Both the position numbers and the translations under genes were made by a program. Under the pieces are notes generated by a model that was not told where the DNA came from, did not search any database, and was given only the letters and a program-made list of their open reading frames with translations. A DNA stretch of 41,635 bases. Source: Gammaproteobacteria bacterium. GTDB taxonomy: Bacteria; Pseudomonadota; Gammaproteobacteria; JADZEE01. Below, piece by piece: positions 24,083 to 35,337 of this stretch. The DNA is taken from contig JADZEE010000013.1 in the NCBI GenBank assembly GCA_020850735.1, forward strand, positions 1 through 41,635, in the 5' to 3' direction. The number at the start of each line of letters is the position of its first letter. Position 1 is the first letter of the stretch.

Positions 24083-24406
24083 GCGCAAGGCCTTGTCTGC
24101 GACCGGGCCGTGGGAATCATCTCTCCGCTTCGGACCGCCCGCGCGGGAACGGATCCGGAACCCCGGTTTCATCTGCATATTCGGCCCGCGCGGCGCGAAC
24201 TTGAGCCGCACCGCCGCCGCGGGCGTAGCGGTGGGCCGGTGCACGGCAGCGGCCGGCACCGGATCCGGCGGCCAGCTCGCCGTCGGCGATCGGCAAGGAC
24301 CCCTGACGCTCGCCTGGCGCGCGGCCAGGGGCGCGCCAGGCGAGCGGGGAGCGCGGTGCACCCGAGCGGCACACGATAGCGCCCGGGGCATGCACGTGCG
24401 GCCGCT
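24083..24406. other. Spacer between ahcY and the Hpt gene
   Basis: About 320 bases without a supported gene, apart from the strong hairpin at 24307-24346. A reading frame continues upstream of the Hpt start, but its translation is compositionally biased and unlike any domain. Confidence 0.5.
24307..24346 (-). terminator. Hairpin with perfect 16-bp stem downstream of ahcY
   Basis: Arms 24307-24322 (CGCTCGCCTGGCGCGC) and 24331-24346 are exact reverse complements, with an 8-base loop. The hairpin begins 60 bases beyond the ahcY stop. There is no clear T-run on either strand, so it may act in RNA 3'-end stabilisation or Rho-assisted termination rather than as a classic intrinsic terminator. Confidence 0.55.
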
Positions 24407-25876
<1,470 letters not shown>

Positions 25877-25981
25877 TCGTATCCTCCGGTTTGAATTGCG
25901 TATTGCGCCGGCCGCCCGCACGGGTCGTAGAACGGGCACCCGCCGTCGCGTGGATTCCCGGGCAGGCGCAGCGGGCGCGGC

Positions 25982-25996
25982 GCTCGCTGCACGAGC
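25982..25996. repeat. Small hairpin between metK and ahcY
   Basis: GCTCG and CGAGC form a 5-bp stem with a 5-base loop, two bases after the metK stop on the minus strand. It may be an RNA-stability element. It does not match the SAH riboswitch pattern. Confidence 0.25.
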
Positions 25997-25998
25997 TC

Positions 25999-27198
25999 TC
26001 AGACGCTGAGCACCGTTTTCAGATCATCGACGAGATCGGTGCGTTCCCACGAGAAGCCGCCGTCGGCGTCCGGGGTACGCCCGAAGTGGCCGTAGGCGGC
26101 GGTGCGCGCGTAGATCGGCCGGTTCAGATTCAGGCGCGTGCGGATGCCGTGTGGCGACAGATCCATGATCTCGCCGAGCGCGACCTCGATGCGGCCTTCC
26201 TCGATATTGCCGGTGCCGTGCAGGTCCGCGTAGATCGACAGCGGCTGCGCCACACCGATCGCGTACGCGAGCTGGATCGTGCAGCGCTCGGCGATCCCGG
26301 CCGCCACCACGTTCTTGGCCAGGTAGCGCGCCGCGTAGGCCGCCGAGCGATCGACCTTGGACGGATCCTTGCCCGAGAACGCACCGCCACCGTGCGGCGC
26401 GGCGCCACCGTAGGTGTCGACGATGATCTTGCGACCGGTAAGCCCGCAGTCGCCGTCGGGCCCGCCGATGACGAAGGCTCCGGTAGGATTGACGTGCCAC
26501 ACCGTGTCGTTGCGCAGCCAGCCGTCGGGCAGCGCCGCGCGCACGTAGGGCGCGACCACTTCGCGCACGTCCTCGGAGCTCATCTTCTCGTCGACGTGCT
26601 GGGTCGAGACCACCACCTGGGTGGCGGCCACCGGCTGCCCGTTCTCGTAGCGGACCGTGACCTGGCTCTTGGCGTCGGGACCGAGCTGTGGAGCCTGGCC
26701 GGCTTTTCGCGCCGCCGCCATCCGCTCGAGGATCTTGTGCGCATAGTGGATCGGCGCCGGCATCAGCGCCTCGGTCTCACGGCACGCGTAGCCGAACATG
26801 ATGCCTTGGTCACCAGCGCCCTCGTCCTTGCCCTCGGCCGCGTCCACGCCCTGGGCGATGTGGGCCGACTGCCCGTGCAGCAGCACCTCGATCGCGGCGT
26901 TTTGCCAGTGAAAGCCGCTCTGTTCGTAACCGATGTCGCGGATGGCGAGGCGTGCCACGTGCGCGATCAGATCCCGGGTCAGGCTGTCCGGCCCGCGGGT
27001 TTCCCCGGCAATGACCACGCGATTGGTGGTAGCCAGCGTCTCGCAGGCGACCCGGATCCTGGCGACGTCCATGCCCTCGGCGGCGGCCTGGCGGAAGTAG
27101 GCGTCGACGACCTCGTCGGAGATGCGGTCACAGACCTTGTCGGGGTGTCCCTCCGACACCGATTCGCTCGTGAAGAGGTAGGTGTTCCGTATCGCCAT
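25999..27198 (-). CDS. metK: S-adenosylmethionine synthetase
   Basis: A 399-residue cytoplasmic enzyme making SAM from methionine and ATP. Family motifs are complete: [10 protein letters not shown] near the N-terminus (residues ~15-24), the ATP-binding [12 protein letters not shown], and the glycine-rich [19 protein letters not shown] with the following ARYLAKN. The length is close to the usual 380-400. The ATG at 27198 is preceded by AGGAGG about 11 bases upstream; upstream in-frame codons are not family-like. With ahcY it supplies and recycles the methyl-donor cycle. A good sigma70 promoter lies at 27269-27298. Confidence 0.97.
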   Translation of the reverse strand: MAIRNTYLFTSESVSEGHPDKVCDRISDEVVDAYFRQAAAEGMDVARIRVACETLATTNRVVIAGETRGPDSLTRDLIAHVARLAIRDIGYEQSGFHWQNAAIEVLLHGQSAHIAQGVDAAEGKDEGAGDQGIMFGYACRETEALMPAPIHYAHKILERMAAARKAGQAPQLGPDAKSQVTVRYENGQPVAATQVVVSTQHVDEKMSSEDVREVVAPYVRAALPDGWLRNDTVWHVNPTGAFVIGGPDGDCGLTGRKIIVDTYGGAAPHGGGAFSGKDPSKVDRSAAYAARYLAKNVVAAGIAERCTIQLAYAIGVAQPLSIYADLHGTGNIEEGRIEVALGEIMDLSPHGIRTRLNLNRPIYARTAAYGHFGRTPDADGGFSWERTDLVDDLKTVLSV

Positions 27199-27268
27199 GG
27201 CCTGGCTTGCCTCCTGGGCGTGAACAGGGAGCGGTAGTGCCCGTACGGCAGCCGCTGCCGGGACGGGC

Positions 27269-27298
27269 ATTAAAGGGGAGAACGCGGCGTCGTGTCAA
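27269..27298 (-). promoter_or_regulatory. sigma70 promoter of metK-ahcY
   Basis: On the minus strand a perfect TTGACA (27293-27298) is followed after 18 bases by TTTAAT (27269-27274, 5/6 match to TATAAT). The transcript would start near 27262, giving a ~63-base structured leader before metK. Confidence 0.55.
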
Positions 27299-27549
27299 TT
27301 TTTTCGTCCCATCTTTCAAGCATGTAAATTAATGGGATATTTTCTCGACGACACCCGACACCGGCCCGACGGACACCCGCTAGGATTGGTACATCCGATT
27401 GAATTATCAGAGTATTAATTACCTCTTTGGCGTTCGTGCCAACGTGTGTGGTGGCCGCGGTTGATACCCGCATACCGAACCATGAGCACCATTATCGGGA
27501 CTGGCAGGGGTATGTGAAAGCGGATATGGGAAATTTTCCATAACGCCCC

Positions 27550-27558
27550 TGCTATACT
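27550..27558 (+). promoter_or_regulatory. Extended -10 promoter of the HTH-methyltransferase gene
   Basis: TGCTATACT contains an extended -10 (TGn) plus a 5/6 match to TATAAT. No clear -35 box lies 17 bases upstream, as is common for extended -10 promoters. Transcription would start about 14 bases before the ATG, with GGAGA as ribosome binding site. Confidence 0.45.
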
Positions 27559-27578
27559 GCCGGCCGCGGAGAAAGTGC

Positions 27579-28961
27579 ATGGACCGACGTGACAACGACA
27601 CCCGCCGGCTGCTCGACGAGATCGAGGCGCACTGCCGGCGCACGGCGACCGCAGAGTCCACCTTCGGCCGCCAGGCGGTGAACGACGGCAAGCTGGTCGC
27701 CCGCCTGCGCGCCGGCAAGAGCGTGACGCTGCGCACGCTCGAGCGCGTGCGTACGTACATGCGTGCGAGCGCAGCCGCCCTGCCGTCCGCAGCCGAGACC
27801 CCGGTCAGCGGTGCGGCGGTGGTCGCGGCCCGGGGAACTGGTGCCGGACCCGTACGCTTTTACGACAGCCGCCAGCGCTATCTCGCCTTCGTCAACGCCT
27901 GTAACGAGAAACCACTCATCGCCCGGCGCGCGGCGCGCGAGCTGCAGTACGTGTATCCCTCGCCACCGGCGCTGCGGGTGTTCGACGCCGGCATGGGCGA
28001 TGCGACCGTCCTCACCCTGCTCATGCGCGAGTTGCACCGGCGCTTCCCCGTGGTGCCGCTGGTCGTCACGGCCAAGGAGCTCAGTCCGGAGGACGTGCGC
28101 CTGGCCCTCGAGAAGATGCCGGATCGATTCCTCGAGCACCCGGCGACGGTGCTGATCGTCACCAACCTGAATTACACCGAAGCCCCTCGGCTGATGCTGC
28201 GCGACGCGCGCGACGCCGCGGCGCTCAACTGGCACGAGGTACGCCTCGCCGGCAGCTCGACGGGTGATTACGCGGAGCAGATCGAGGCCCTCGAGCCGCT
28301 GCTCGCCGAGGGCTGGCGCACACGCCTGTCACCGCTGAGCGGCAATCCCGTGTACGAACGCCCGTCGGTGCTGGTGCTCTACCGCGACGACCAGCGCTTC
28401 CTGCTCGATCCCTTCCTCCCCCGGCCCGGTCACAGCGACGGCCTGTACGACTTCGTGATCGCCTCGCAGCCCTGGCGGGCACGCGCCGCCGCGGTGACGC
28501 GCGCCCGCAACATACTGCTGCCGCTGGTGCGCAGCCTCGCCCCGGGCGGGCGCCTGCTCGCCATCCAGTCCTACGGCGATGACGCGGGCCTGGCGCTGGT
28601 GCAGGCGGTCTGGCCGGGTGAGAACCCCTTCACCGTCCGCCGCCACGAGATCGTCAAGGCCCTGAAGGATGAGCTCGGCCGCGATGCGCGCGCCTACAAC
28701 TTCAACGTCCTGTCCGATGCCAAGTCGATCCTGCGTTTCGACATGCACTCCCTGCCACCCGCCTATATCGACGAGGTCGGCACCTCGACCCTGTTCTCGG
28801 CCTGGAACGCCGCCATCTACGTCTGCCAGATCGAGGACGAGCGCCTCGAGGCCGCGCTCGCCTCGGGCGACGCCCTCGCCGCGACGCGCGCGACCCTGCG
28901 CCGCCACCGCGGCCTGTGGTTCAACGACGAGAGCTTCGTGGTCTCCCGGCACCGGGATTGA
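27579..28961 (+). CDS. SAM-methyltransferase-like protein with N-terminal HTH-like segment
   Basis: A 460-residue cytoplasmic protein. Residues ~27-62 (STFGRQAVNDGKLVARLRAG...TLERVRTYM) resemble the short helix-turn-helix seen in many proteobacterial regulators (FGR.AVND...V..LR.G). After a variable linker, residues ~90-300 look like a class I methyltransferase fold. Motif I reads VFDAGMGDATVLTLLM (134-149), with Ala in place of the usual third glycine. It is followed by VVPLVVTAKELS, where Glu167 could bind the SAM ribose. The C-terminal ~100 residues match nothing I recognise. The ATG follows GGAGA at a good distance. It diverges from metK-ahcY, so it may sense SAM or SAH and control them, or be an enzyme with a DNA- or RNA-binding tail. 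Function not established. Confidence 0.75.
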   Translation: MDRRDNDTRRLLDEIEAHCRRTATAESTFGRQAVNDGKLVARLRAGKSVTLRTLERVRTYMRASAAALPSAAETPVSGAAVVAARGTGAGPVRFYDSRQRYLAFVNACNEKPLIARRAARELQYVYPSPPALRVFDAGMGDATVLTLLMRELHRRFPVVPLVVTAKELSPEDVRLALEKMPDRFLEHPATVLIVTNLNYTEAPRLMLRDARDAAALNWHEVRLAGSSTGDYAEQIEALEPLLAEGWRTRLSPLSGNPVYERPSVLVLYRDDQRFLLDPFLPRPGHSDGLYDFVIASQPWRARAAAVTRARNILLPLVRSLAPGGRLLAIQSYGDDAGLALVQAVWPGENPFTVRRHEIVKALKDELGRDARAYNFNVLSDAKSILRFDMHSLPPAYIDEVGTSTLFSAWNAAIYVCQIEDERLEAALASGDALAATRATLRRHRGLWFNDESFVVSRHRD

Positions 28962-29414
28962 AGCGGATGACGCGCGCGTCGCGATCGCGCCGAATTGACG
29001 GCAAGATCACCTAGCGGCGACCGCAGCCGCACGGGCTGACGAAACGAATCGATCCATGCAGCCCGTGCCCGCGTCGCCAGTGCGGTGCGCACCGCTTTGT
29101 TGAGAAACGGAAGACGTCCTGACTCGCACTGACCGTCAAGGCCGACGCCATCGTCACCGGCGATCGCGATCGGCTCGACCCCGGCCCATATCGAAATGCC
29201 CGCATCATTGCCGCGCGGGTTGCTGAAAATCGCTATCCGACCCCATTCACGAGCCCGCACTCCCCATCCGGAGAGGGTACCCGGAGCCCCGCCAGGGCTG
29301 ACGATCAGGTATATTGCAACGCCATTTCGCAGGCGCTGCGGGCTGGTACTGTGGGGACGATTCTAGTACCGTGCGTGCTCCCGCTTTCGGATTCATAAGG
29401 ACAACGCCGCTGTC
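28962..29414. other. Intergenic region with decayed sequence upstream of mcm
   Basis: About 450 bases with no intact gene. It holds a PIN-domain remnant (29104-29230). A short inverted repeat GGTACT (29345-29350) / AGTACC (29365-29370) lies 45 bases before the mutase gene, and a TATATT box at 29310-29315 lacks a good -35. Confidence 0.6.
29104..29230 (+). pseudogene. Remnant of a PIN-domain toxin gene (C-terminal part, frameshifted)
   Basis: Reading from 29123, the plus strand gives LALTVKADAIVTGDRDRLDP followed by GPYRNARIIAARV. This matches the C-terminal active-site region of VapC-type PIN nucleases (A.ADAIVTGDRDLL), including the catalytic acidic residues. The frame is cut by a TGA at 29120-29122. 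Dropping the single base 29122 joins it to ETEDVL, the usual acidic lead-in. No N-terminal half, start codon or antitoxin gene is visible. Confidence 0.6.
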
Positions 29415-31565
29415 ATGACGGCTTTCGACGGCAAGCCACTCGCCGACTGGCACACCCGGTTCGGCGCCGAGCTCAAGGGCCGCAGCGCCGAGGAGCTCGC
29501 CTGGGTAACGCCCGAGGGCATCGCCGTCAAACCGCTGTACACGGCCGCGGATCTCGCGGCCATCGAAGATCACCACACCCTGCCGGGCGTCGCGCCCTAC
29601 CTGCGCGGCCCCTACGCCAGCATGTACGCCGGCCGCCCCTGGACCGTGCGCCAGTACAGCGGCTTTTCCACCGCCGCGGAATCGAACGCCTTTTACCGGC
29701 GCAATCTCGCCGGCGGCCAGACGGGCCTGTCGATCGCCTTCGATCTCGCCACCCACCGCGGTTACGACTCGGATCATCCGCGCGTGCTCGGCGACGTCGG
29801 CAAGGCGGGCGTCGCCATCGACTCCATCGAGGACATGAAGGTGCTGTTCGACGGCATCCCGCTCGAGAAGATGTCGGTGTCCATGACCATGAACGGCGCC
29901 GTGCTGCCGGTGATGGCCATGTTCATCGCCGCGGCCGAGGAACAGGGTGTCGAGCGCAGGCAGCTCGCCGGGACCATCCAGAACGACATCCTCAAGGAGT
30001 TCATGGTCCGCAACACCTATATCTATCCGCCGGAACCGTCGATGCGCATCGTCGCCGACATCATCGGCTTCACCGCGCGCGAGATGCCGCGGTTCAACCC
30101 GATTTCGATCTCCGGCTACCACATGCAGGAGGCCGGCGCGACCTGCGTACAGGAGCTGGCCTTCACGCTCGCCGACGGTATCGAGTACGTACGCGCGGCC
30201 CTGTCGACCGGCATGGACGTCGATGCCTTTGCGCCGCGCTTGTCGTTCTTTTTCGCCATCGGCATGAACTTCTTCATGGAGATCGCGAAGCTGCGCGCCG
30301 CGCGGCTGCTCTGGTCCGAGCTCATGCAAAAGCACTTCGCGCCCGCCGATCCGCGCTCGCTGATGCTGCGCACGCATTGCCAGACGTCCGGCGTGTCGCT
30401 GACCGCCCTCGACCCGTATAACAACGTCGTACGCACGACCATCGAGGCCCTCGCCGCCGTGCTCGGCGGCACGCAGTCGCTGCATACCAATTCCTTTGAC
30501 GAGGCGCTGGCGCTGCCGACCGATTTTTCCATGCGCATCGCGCGCAACACCCAGCTCATCCTCCAGGAGGAGACGGGCGTCCCGAAGGTCGTCGACCCGC
30601 TCGGCGGCTCCTTCTATGTCGAGAGCCTGACCGCCAGCCTCGCCGCCGAGGCGCGCAAGCTCATCGCCGAGACCGAAGAGCTCGGCGGCATGACGCGCGC
30701 GGTGGCTAGCGGTATGCCCAAGCTGCGCATCGAGGAAGCCGCGGCGCGGCGGCAGGCGCGCATCGACTCGGGCGAGGAAGTCATCGTCGGCGTGAACAAG
30801 TACCGCGCCGAGCAGGAATCCGAAATCGATATCCTGCAGATTGACAACACGGCCGTGCGCGAAGCCCAGGTGGCGCGCCTGCGGCAGGTGCGCGCCGCGC
30901 GCGACGCCGCGGCCTGCCGCCAGGCACTCGATGCGCTCACGGCGGCGGCGAGCGATGCGCGCGCGTGCCTGCTCGAATGCGCGATTGCCGCCGCCCGGGC
31001 GCGCGCCACGGTCGGCGAGATCTCGGGCGCGCTCGAAAGCGTCTGGGGCCGGCATCGCGCACAGATACTGAAGGTGAGCGGCGTGTACATTTCCTCCTAC
31101 GGTTCGGACGATTTCGCCCGCGTGCAGACGGAGATCGCGGCGTTTGCCGAGCGTGAGGGCCGCCGGCCCCGGTTGCTGGTGGTCAAGCTCGGCCAGGACG
31201 GTCACGACCGCGGCGCCAAGGTGATCGCCACGGCGTTCGCCGATCTCGGCTTCGACGTCGACATCGGCCCGCTGTTCCAGACGCCGGAAGAAGCGGTCGC
31301 ACAGGCGATCGAGAACGACGTGCACGTGCTCGGGATCTCCTCCCAGGCCGCCGGCCACCGGACGCTGGTGCCGCAGGTGATCGAGGCCCTGAAACAGGCC
31401 GGCGCCGACGACATCGTCGTCATCTGCGGCGGTGTCATTCCGCCGCAGGACCACGCCTTCCTGAAGCAGGCGGGCGTGGCCGCGGTGTACGGCCCGGGCA
31501 CGCAGATCCCGCAGGCGGCGGCCGAGGTGCTCGAGCTCATCCGCCGCAAGCGCAAGGCGGCCTGA
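29415..31565 (+). CDS. scpA: Methylmalonyl-CoA mutase (single-chain, B12-dependent)
   Basis: A 716-residue cytoplasmic adenosylcobalamin enzyme that interconverts (R)-methylmalonyl-CoA and succinyl-CoA, the last step of propionyl-CoA degradation. The catalytic barrel covers residues ~1-500, with [33 protein letters not shown] and [16 protein letters not shown]. The C-terminal cobalamin-binding domain begins near 585 with DGHDRG (His597 is the lower cobalt ligand) and has [11 protein letters not shown] further on. Length equals the catalytic chain of the bacterial enzyme. The ATG at 29415 has only a distant AAGGA. No MeaB or epimerase gene follows. PCC genes lie just downstream. Confidence 0.96.
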   Translation: MTAFDGKPLADWHTRFGAELKGRSAEELAWVTPEGIAVKPLYTAADLAAIEDHHTLPGVAPYLRGPYASMYAGRPWTVRQYSGFSTAAESNAFYRRNLAGGQTGLSIAFDLATHRGYDSDHPRVLGDVGKAGVAIDSIEDMKVLFDGIPLEKMSVSMTMNGAVLPVMAMFIAAAEEQGVERRQLAGTIQNDILKEFMVRNTYIYPPEPSMRIVADIIGFTAREMPRFNPISISGYHMQEAGATCVQELAFTLADGIEYVRAALSTGMDVDAFAPRLSFFFAIGMNFFMEIAKLRAARLLWSELMQKHFAPADPRSLMLRTHCQTSGVSLTALDPYNNVVRTTIEALAAVLGGTQSLHTNSFDEALALPTDFSMRIARNTQLILQEETGVPKVVDPLGGSFYVESLTASLAAEARKLIAETEELGGMTRAVASGMPKLRIEEAAARRQARIDSGEEVIVGVNKYRAEQESEIDILQIDNTAVREAQVARLRQVRAARDAAACRQALDALTAAASDARACLLECAIAAARARATVGEISGALESVWGRHRAQILKVSGVYISSYGSDDFARVQTEIAAFAEREGRRPRLLVVKLGQDGHDRGAKVIATAFADLGFDVDIGPLFQTPEEAVAQAIENDVHVLGISSQAAGHRTLVPQVIEALKQAGADDIVVICGGVIPPQDHAFLKQAGVAAVYGPGTQIPQAAAEVLELIRRKRKAA

Positions 31566-31680
31566 GGCAATTCCAAGGGACCGTCAGGGACGCGCCTGTG
31601 CGGGCGCGGTACCTGCACAGTGGCTTTCGGTGCGTGACCGGCGTGAGCGCCGGCGCCGGGGAAGTGATCGGGGGTAGCGG

Positions 31681-33213
31681 ATGCAGGAGATCATCAAGCG
31701 TCTCGAAGCCAAGCGTGCCGCGGCGCGCCTCGGCGGCGGCCAGCGCCGTATCGAAGCGCAGCACGCCAAAGGCAAGCTCGCCGCGCGCGAGCGTCTCGAG
31801 CTGCTGTTCGACGAGAGCAGCTTCGAGGAGTGGGACATGTTCGTCGAACACGACTGTCACGACTTCGGCATGGGCGCGAGCCGCGTGCCGGGCGACGGCG
31901 TCGTCACCGGCTACGGAACCGTCAACGGCCGCGTGGTGTTCGCGTTCAGCCAGGACTTCACCGTCTTCGGCGGCTCGCTGTCGGCCGCGCACGCGCGCAA
32001 GATCTGCAAGATCATGGACCAGGCCATGAAGATCGGCGCGCCGGTGGTCGGGCTGAACGACTCGGGCGGTGCCCGAATCCAGGAAGGCGTCGCCTCGCTC
32101 GCCGGCTATGCCGACGTGTTCCAGCGCAACGTCCTCGCCTCGGGCGTCGTGCCGCAGATCTCGGTGGTCATGGGTCCGTGCGCGGGCGGCGCGGTGTACT
32201 CGCCGGCGATGACCGACTTCATCTTCATGGTGAAGGACTCCTCTTACATGTTCGTGACCGGCCCGGACGTGGTGAAGACCGTCACGCACGAGGTCGTCAC
32301 CCACGAGCAGCTCGGCGGCGCGGTCACTCACACCAGCCGCTCGGGCGTGGCCGATCTCGCCTTCGAGAACGACGTCGAGGCGATCCTCCAGCTGCGCCGC
32401 TTCATCGACTTCCTGCCGCGCAGCAACCGCGAGCAGCCACCGGTCCGCCCGAGCGGCGATCCGGCCGACCGCCCGGAGTACTCGCTCGATACGCTGGTAC
32501 CACCGAATCCGAACAAGCCCTACGACATCCGCGAGCTCATCCTGAAAGTGATCGACGAGGGCGATTTTTTCGAGCTGCAACCCGACTATGCGCAGAACAT
32601 CATCACCGGCTTCGCCCGCATGGAGGGTGCGACGGTCGGCGTGGTCGCCAACCAGCCGCTGGTGCTCGCGGGATGTCTGGACATCGACTCCAGCCGCAAG
32701 GCGGCGCGTTTCGTGCGCTTTTGCGACTGCTTCAACATTCCGATCATCACCTTCGTCGACGTGCCGGGCTTCCTGCCCGGAACCAAGCAGGAGTTCGGCG
32801 GCATCATCAAGCACGGCGCCAAGCTCCTGTTCGCTTTCGCCGAGGCGACCGTGCCCAAGCTCACGCTCATCACCCGCAAGGCCTACGGCGGCGCGTACGA
32901 CGTCATGTCGTCCAAGCACCTGCGCGGCGACGTCAACTACGCCTGGCCGTCGGCCGAGATCGCCGTCATGGGACCCAAGGGCGCGGTGGAGATCATCTTC
33001 CGCGAGGATCGAAACGACGGTGCCAAGATCGAGCAGCGCACCGAGGAATATCGAGAGAAATTCGCCAACCCCTTCGTCGCCGGCTCACTCGGCTTCATCG
33101 ACGACGTCATCATGCCGCACGACACCCGCCGCCAGCTGTGCCGGGATCTGCGCATGCTGCGTGACAAGCGGCTCGAGAACCCGTGGAAGAAGCACGACAA
33201 CATACCGCTGTGA
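31681..33213 (+). CDS. pccB: Propionyl-CoA carboxylase beta subunit (carboxyltransferase)
   Basis: A 510-residue carboxyltransferase subunit that passes the carboxyl group from carboxybiotin to propionyl-CoA, giving (S)-methylmalonyl-CoA. It opens with [20 protein letters not shown] and the family stretch [35 protein letters not shown]. The N-terminal half has [24 protein letters not shown], and the C-terminal half has [25 protein letters not shown] and the oxyanion-type [10 protein letters not shown]. Length is typical. 115 bases separate it from the mutase, with only a weak G-rich ribosome binding site. It works with the biotin-carrying subunit downstream. Confidence 0.96.
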   Translation: MQEIIKRLEAKRAAARLGGGQRRIEAQHAKGKLAARERLELLFDESSFEEWDMFVEHDCHDFGMGASRVPGDGVVTGYGTVNGRVVFAFSQDFTVFGGSLSAAHARKICKIMDQAMKIGAPVVGLNDSGGARIQEGVASLAGYADVFQRNVLASGVVPQISVVMGPCAGGAVYSPAMTDFIFMVKDSSYMFVTGPDVVKTVTHEVVTHEQLGGAVTHTSRSGVADLAFENDVEAILQLRRFIDFLPRSNREQPPVRPSGDPADRPEYSLDTLVPPNPNKPYDIRELILKVIDEGDFFELQPDYAQNIITGFARMEGATVGVVANQPLVLAGCLDIDSSRKAARFVRFCDCFNIPIITFVDVPGFLPGTKQEFGGIIKHGAKLLFAFAEATVPKLTLITRKAYGGAYDVMSSKHLRGDVNYAWPSAEIAVMGPKGAVEIIFREDRNDGAKIEQRTEEYREKFANPFVAGSLGFIDDVIMPHDTRRQLCRDLRMLRDKRLENPWKKHDNIPL

Positions 33214-33300
33214 AGCGTGACGCGTGACCGGTCCAATCGCCCGTCACCGGCCACTGAGCAGCGCGCAGCAGTCACCGATCAACGATTGCGAACAGAGCAC

Positions 33301-35283
33301 ATGTTCAACAAGATCCTCGTAGCCAACCGCGGTGAGATCGCCTGCCGCATCATGCGCACCTGCCAGCGGCTGGGCATCAGGACCGTGGCCGTGTACTCGG
33401 ACGCCGACGCGGACGCCCTGCACGTGCGCATGGCCGACGAGGCCGTACACGTGGGCGGTGCGGCCTCGGCGCAGAGCTACCTGCAGGCCGAGCGCATCGC
33501 CACCGCCGCGAAAGCAACCGGTGCCGAGGCGGTACATCCCGGCTTCGGTTTTCTCGCCGAGAACGCCGCGTTCGCCGGGCTGCTGGCGAGCTACGGCATC
33601 GTCTTCGTGGGTCCGCCCGTCGGCGCGATCGCTGCCATGGGCGACAAGATCGAATCCAAGAAGCTGGCCATCGCCGCGGGCGTCAGCACCGTGCCGGGCC
33701 ATACGGAGTCCATCCCGGACGCCGAACAGGCGGCGCGGATCGCGGCCGGCATCGGTTACCCGGTGATGCTCAAGGCCTCCGCCGGCGGCGGCGGCAAGGG
33801 CATGCGCGTCGCCTGGAGCGAGGCGGACGTGCGCGAAGGCTTTCGCGCCGCATCGAGTGAAGCGCGCTCGAGCTTCGGCGATGATCGTGTGTTTATCGAG
33901 AAGTTCATCGAGGAGCCCCGGCACATCGAGATCCAGGTGCTGGCCGACGGGCACGGCAATGTCGTGTACCTCGGCGAGCGCGAGTGCTCCATACAGCGCC
34001 GGCACCAGAAAGTCATCGAGGAGGCGCCCTCGTCGTTCATCGACGCCGACACGCGCCGGGCCATGGGCGAGCAGGCGGTCGCGCTTGCGCGTGCCGTGGA
34101 CTACGTCTCCGCCGGCACGGTGGAATTCATCGTCGACCGCGACAAGCGGTTCTACTTCCTCGAGATGAACACGCGCCTGCAGGTCGAGCATCCCGTGACC
34201 GAGTACGTCACCGGGCTCGACATCGTCGAACTGATGATCCGCGTCGGTGCCGGTGAGAAGCTGCCGTTCAGCCAGGACGAGGTGAAGCTCGAAGGCTGGG
34301 CCATCGAAGCGCGCGTGTACGCCGAGGATCCGGCGCGCAACTTCATGCCCTCGACGGGCCGGCTCAGCGTCTACCGCCCGCCCGGCGAATCGCGCCACGT
34401 GCGCGTCGACGCCGGCGTGTATGAGGGCGCCGAGATCTCCATGTACTACGATCCGATGATCGCCAAGCTCATCGCCGGAGGTGCGGACCGGGAAGAGGCG
34501 CGACGGCGTCTCATCGACGCACTCGATGCCTACGCCATCCGCGGTGTGCAGCACAACATACCGTTCCTGACGGCGCTGCTCGCGCATCCGGATTTCGCGG
34601 CGGGCAACATCTCCACGGCGTTCATCGAGCAGAACTATCCGCAGGGTTTCGATCCCGCCCGCGTACCCCACCACGCGCCGACCCTGCTCGTCGCCGTGGC
34701 GGCGGTGCTCACGCGCATCGTCGAGCAGAGCGATGCGCAGATCAGCGGCCAAAGCGCCGGCCCGCGCAAGCTCAATACGCACTACGTAGCGCGCGCCAAC
34801 GGCGACGAGTATCCACTGACGCTGCAATCACTCGACACCCACTTCGAGATCGAAGTCGGTGACCAGGCCTACCGCATCGAAGGACGCTGGCGTCCCGGCT
34901 CGCCCGCCTTCGTCGGCCACGTCAATGCCAAACCGTTCAACGTGCAGATCGAGCGCCGCGGTCTCGCTTGGCGGCTGAGCCACCACGGTCTGGTGTGGAC
35001 CGTGCAGGTGCTCAGACCCCGCGCCGCCGAGCTGATGCGGCTGATGCCGGTAAAGGCACCGCCGGATCTGTCACGGTTCCTGCTCTCGCCCATGCCCGGG
35101 CTGCTGCTGTCGCTGGCCGTGGGCGAAGGCGAGGAAGTCAAAGCCGGACAGGAGCTCGCGGTGGTCGAAGCCATGAAGATGGAGAACGTGCTGCGCGCGA
35201 CGCAGGATGCGACGATCGCGAAACTCCACGCCCGTCCCGGCGACAACCTCGAGGTGGACCAAGCCATCATCGAGTTCACCTGA
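33301..35283 (+). CDS. pccA: Propionyl-CoA carboxylase alpha subunit (biotin carboxylase + BCCP)
   Basis: A 660-residue biotin-dependent subunit. The biotin carboxylase N-domain opens with MFNKILVANRGEIACRIMRT. The ATP-grasp glycine loop KASAGGGGKGMR starts at residue 158, and RDKRFYFLEMNTRLQVEHPVTE follows. A central linking domain (~500-575) contacts the beta subunit, and the C-terminal carrier domain has biotinyl-Lys626 in VVEAMKMENV. The ATG at 33301 is used because the conserved N-terminus begins exactly there; the upstream in-frame extension from 33217 is not family-like. With pccB and the mutase it forms a propionyl-CoA to succinyl-CoA route. Confidence 0.95.
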   Translation: MFNKILVANRGEIACRIMRTCQRLGIRTVAVYSDADADALHVRMADEAVHVGGAASAQSYLQAERIATAAKATGAEAVHPGFGFLAENAAFAGLLASYGIVFVGPPVGAIAAMGDKIESKKLAIAAGVSTVPGHTESIPDAEQAARIAAGIGYPVMLKASAGGGGKGMRVAWSEADVREGFRAASSEARSSFGDDRVFIEKFIEEPRHIEIQVLADGHGNVVYLGERECSIQRRHQKVIEEAPSSFIDADTRRAMGEQAVALARAVDYVSAGTVEFIVDRDKRFYFLEMNTRLQVEHPVTEYVTGLDIVELMIRVGAGEKLPFSQDEVKLEGWAIEARVYAEDPARNFMPSTGRLSVYRPPGESRHVRVDAGVYEGAEISMYYDPMIAKLIAGGADREEARRRLIDALDAYAIRGVQHNIPFLTALLAHPDFAAGNISTAFIEQNYPQGFDPARVPHHAPTLLVAVAAVLTRIVEQSDAQISGQSAGPRKLNTHYVARANGDEYPLTLQSLDTHFEIEVGDQAYRIEGRWRPGSPAFVGHVNAKPFNVQIERRGLAWRLSHHGLVWTVQVLRPRAAELMRLMPVKAPPDLSRFLLSPMPGLLLSLAVGEGEEVKAGQELAVVEAMKMENVLRATQDATIAKLHARPGDNLEVDQAIIEFT

Positions 35284-35337
35284 GGTCCACCTGCACGGTT
35301 CTATTCAATAATATAAGGTTCCTGTTATCATGATGTT

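Larger units (their letters stand above)
27199..27578. other. Divergent regulatory region of metK and the HTH-methyltransferase gene
   Basis: A 380-base region, markedly AT-rich between about 27290 and 27420, carrying promoters in both directions (annotated separately). The metK leader can fold into nested hairpins: CCCGT pairs with ACGGG, and inside it CGGCAG pairs with CTGCCG. It matches none of the SAM or SAH riboswitch consensus patterns I know. Confidence 0.6.

Noticed and set aside
25877..25998. Possible SAH riboswitch upstream of ahcY
   Set aside because: The spacer lacks the conserved GAGGAGCGCUGC-type core and the matching downstream segment; only a small hairpin is present.
29247..31454. 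735-codon minus-strand open frame
   Set aside because: Antisense to the methylmalonyl-CoA mutase gene; a by-product of GC-rich codon usage.
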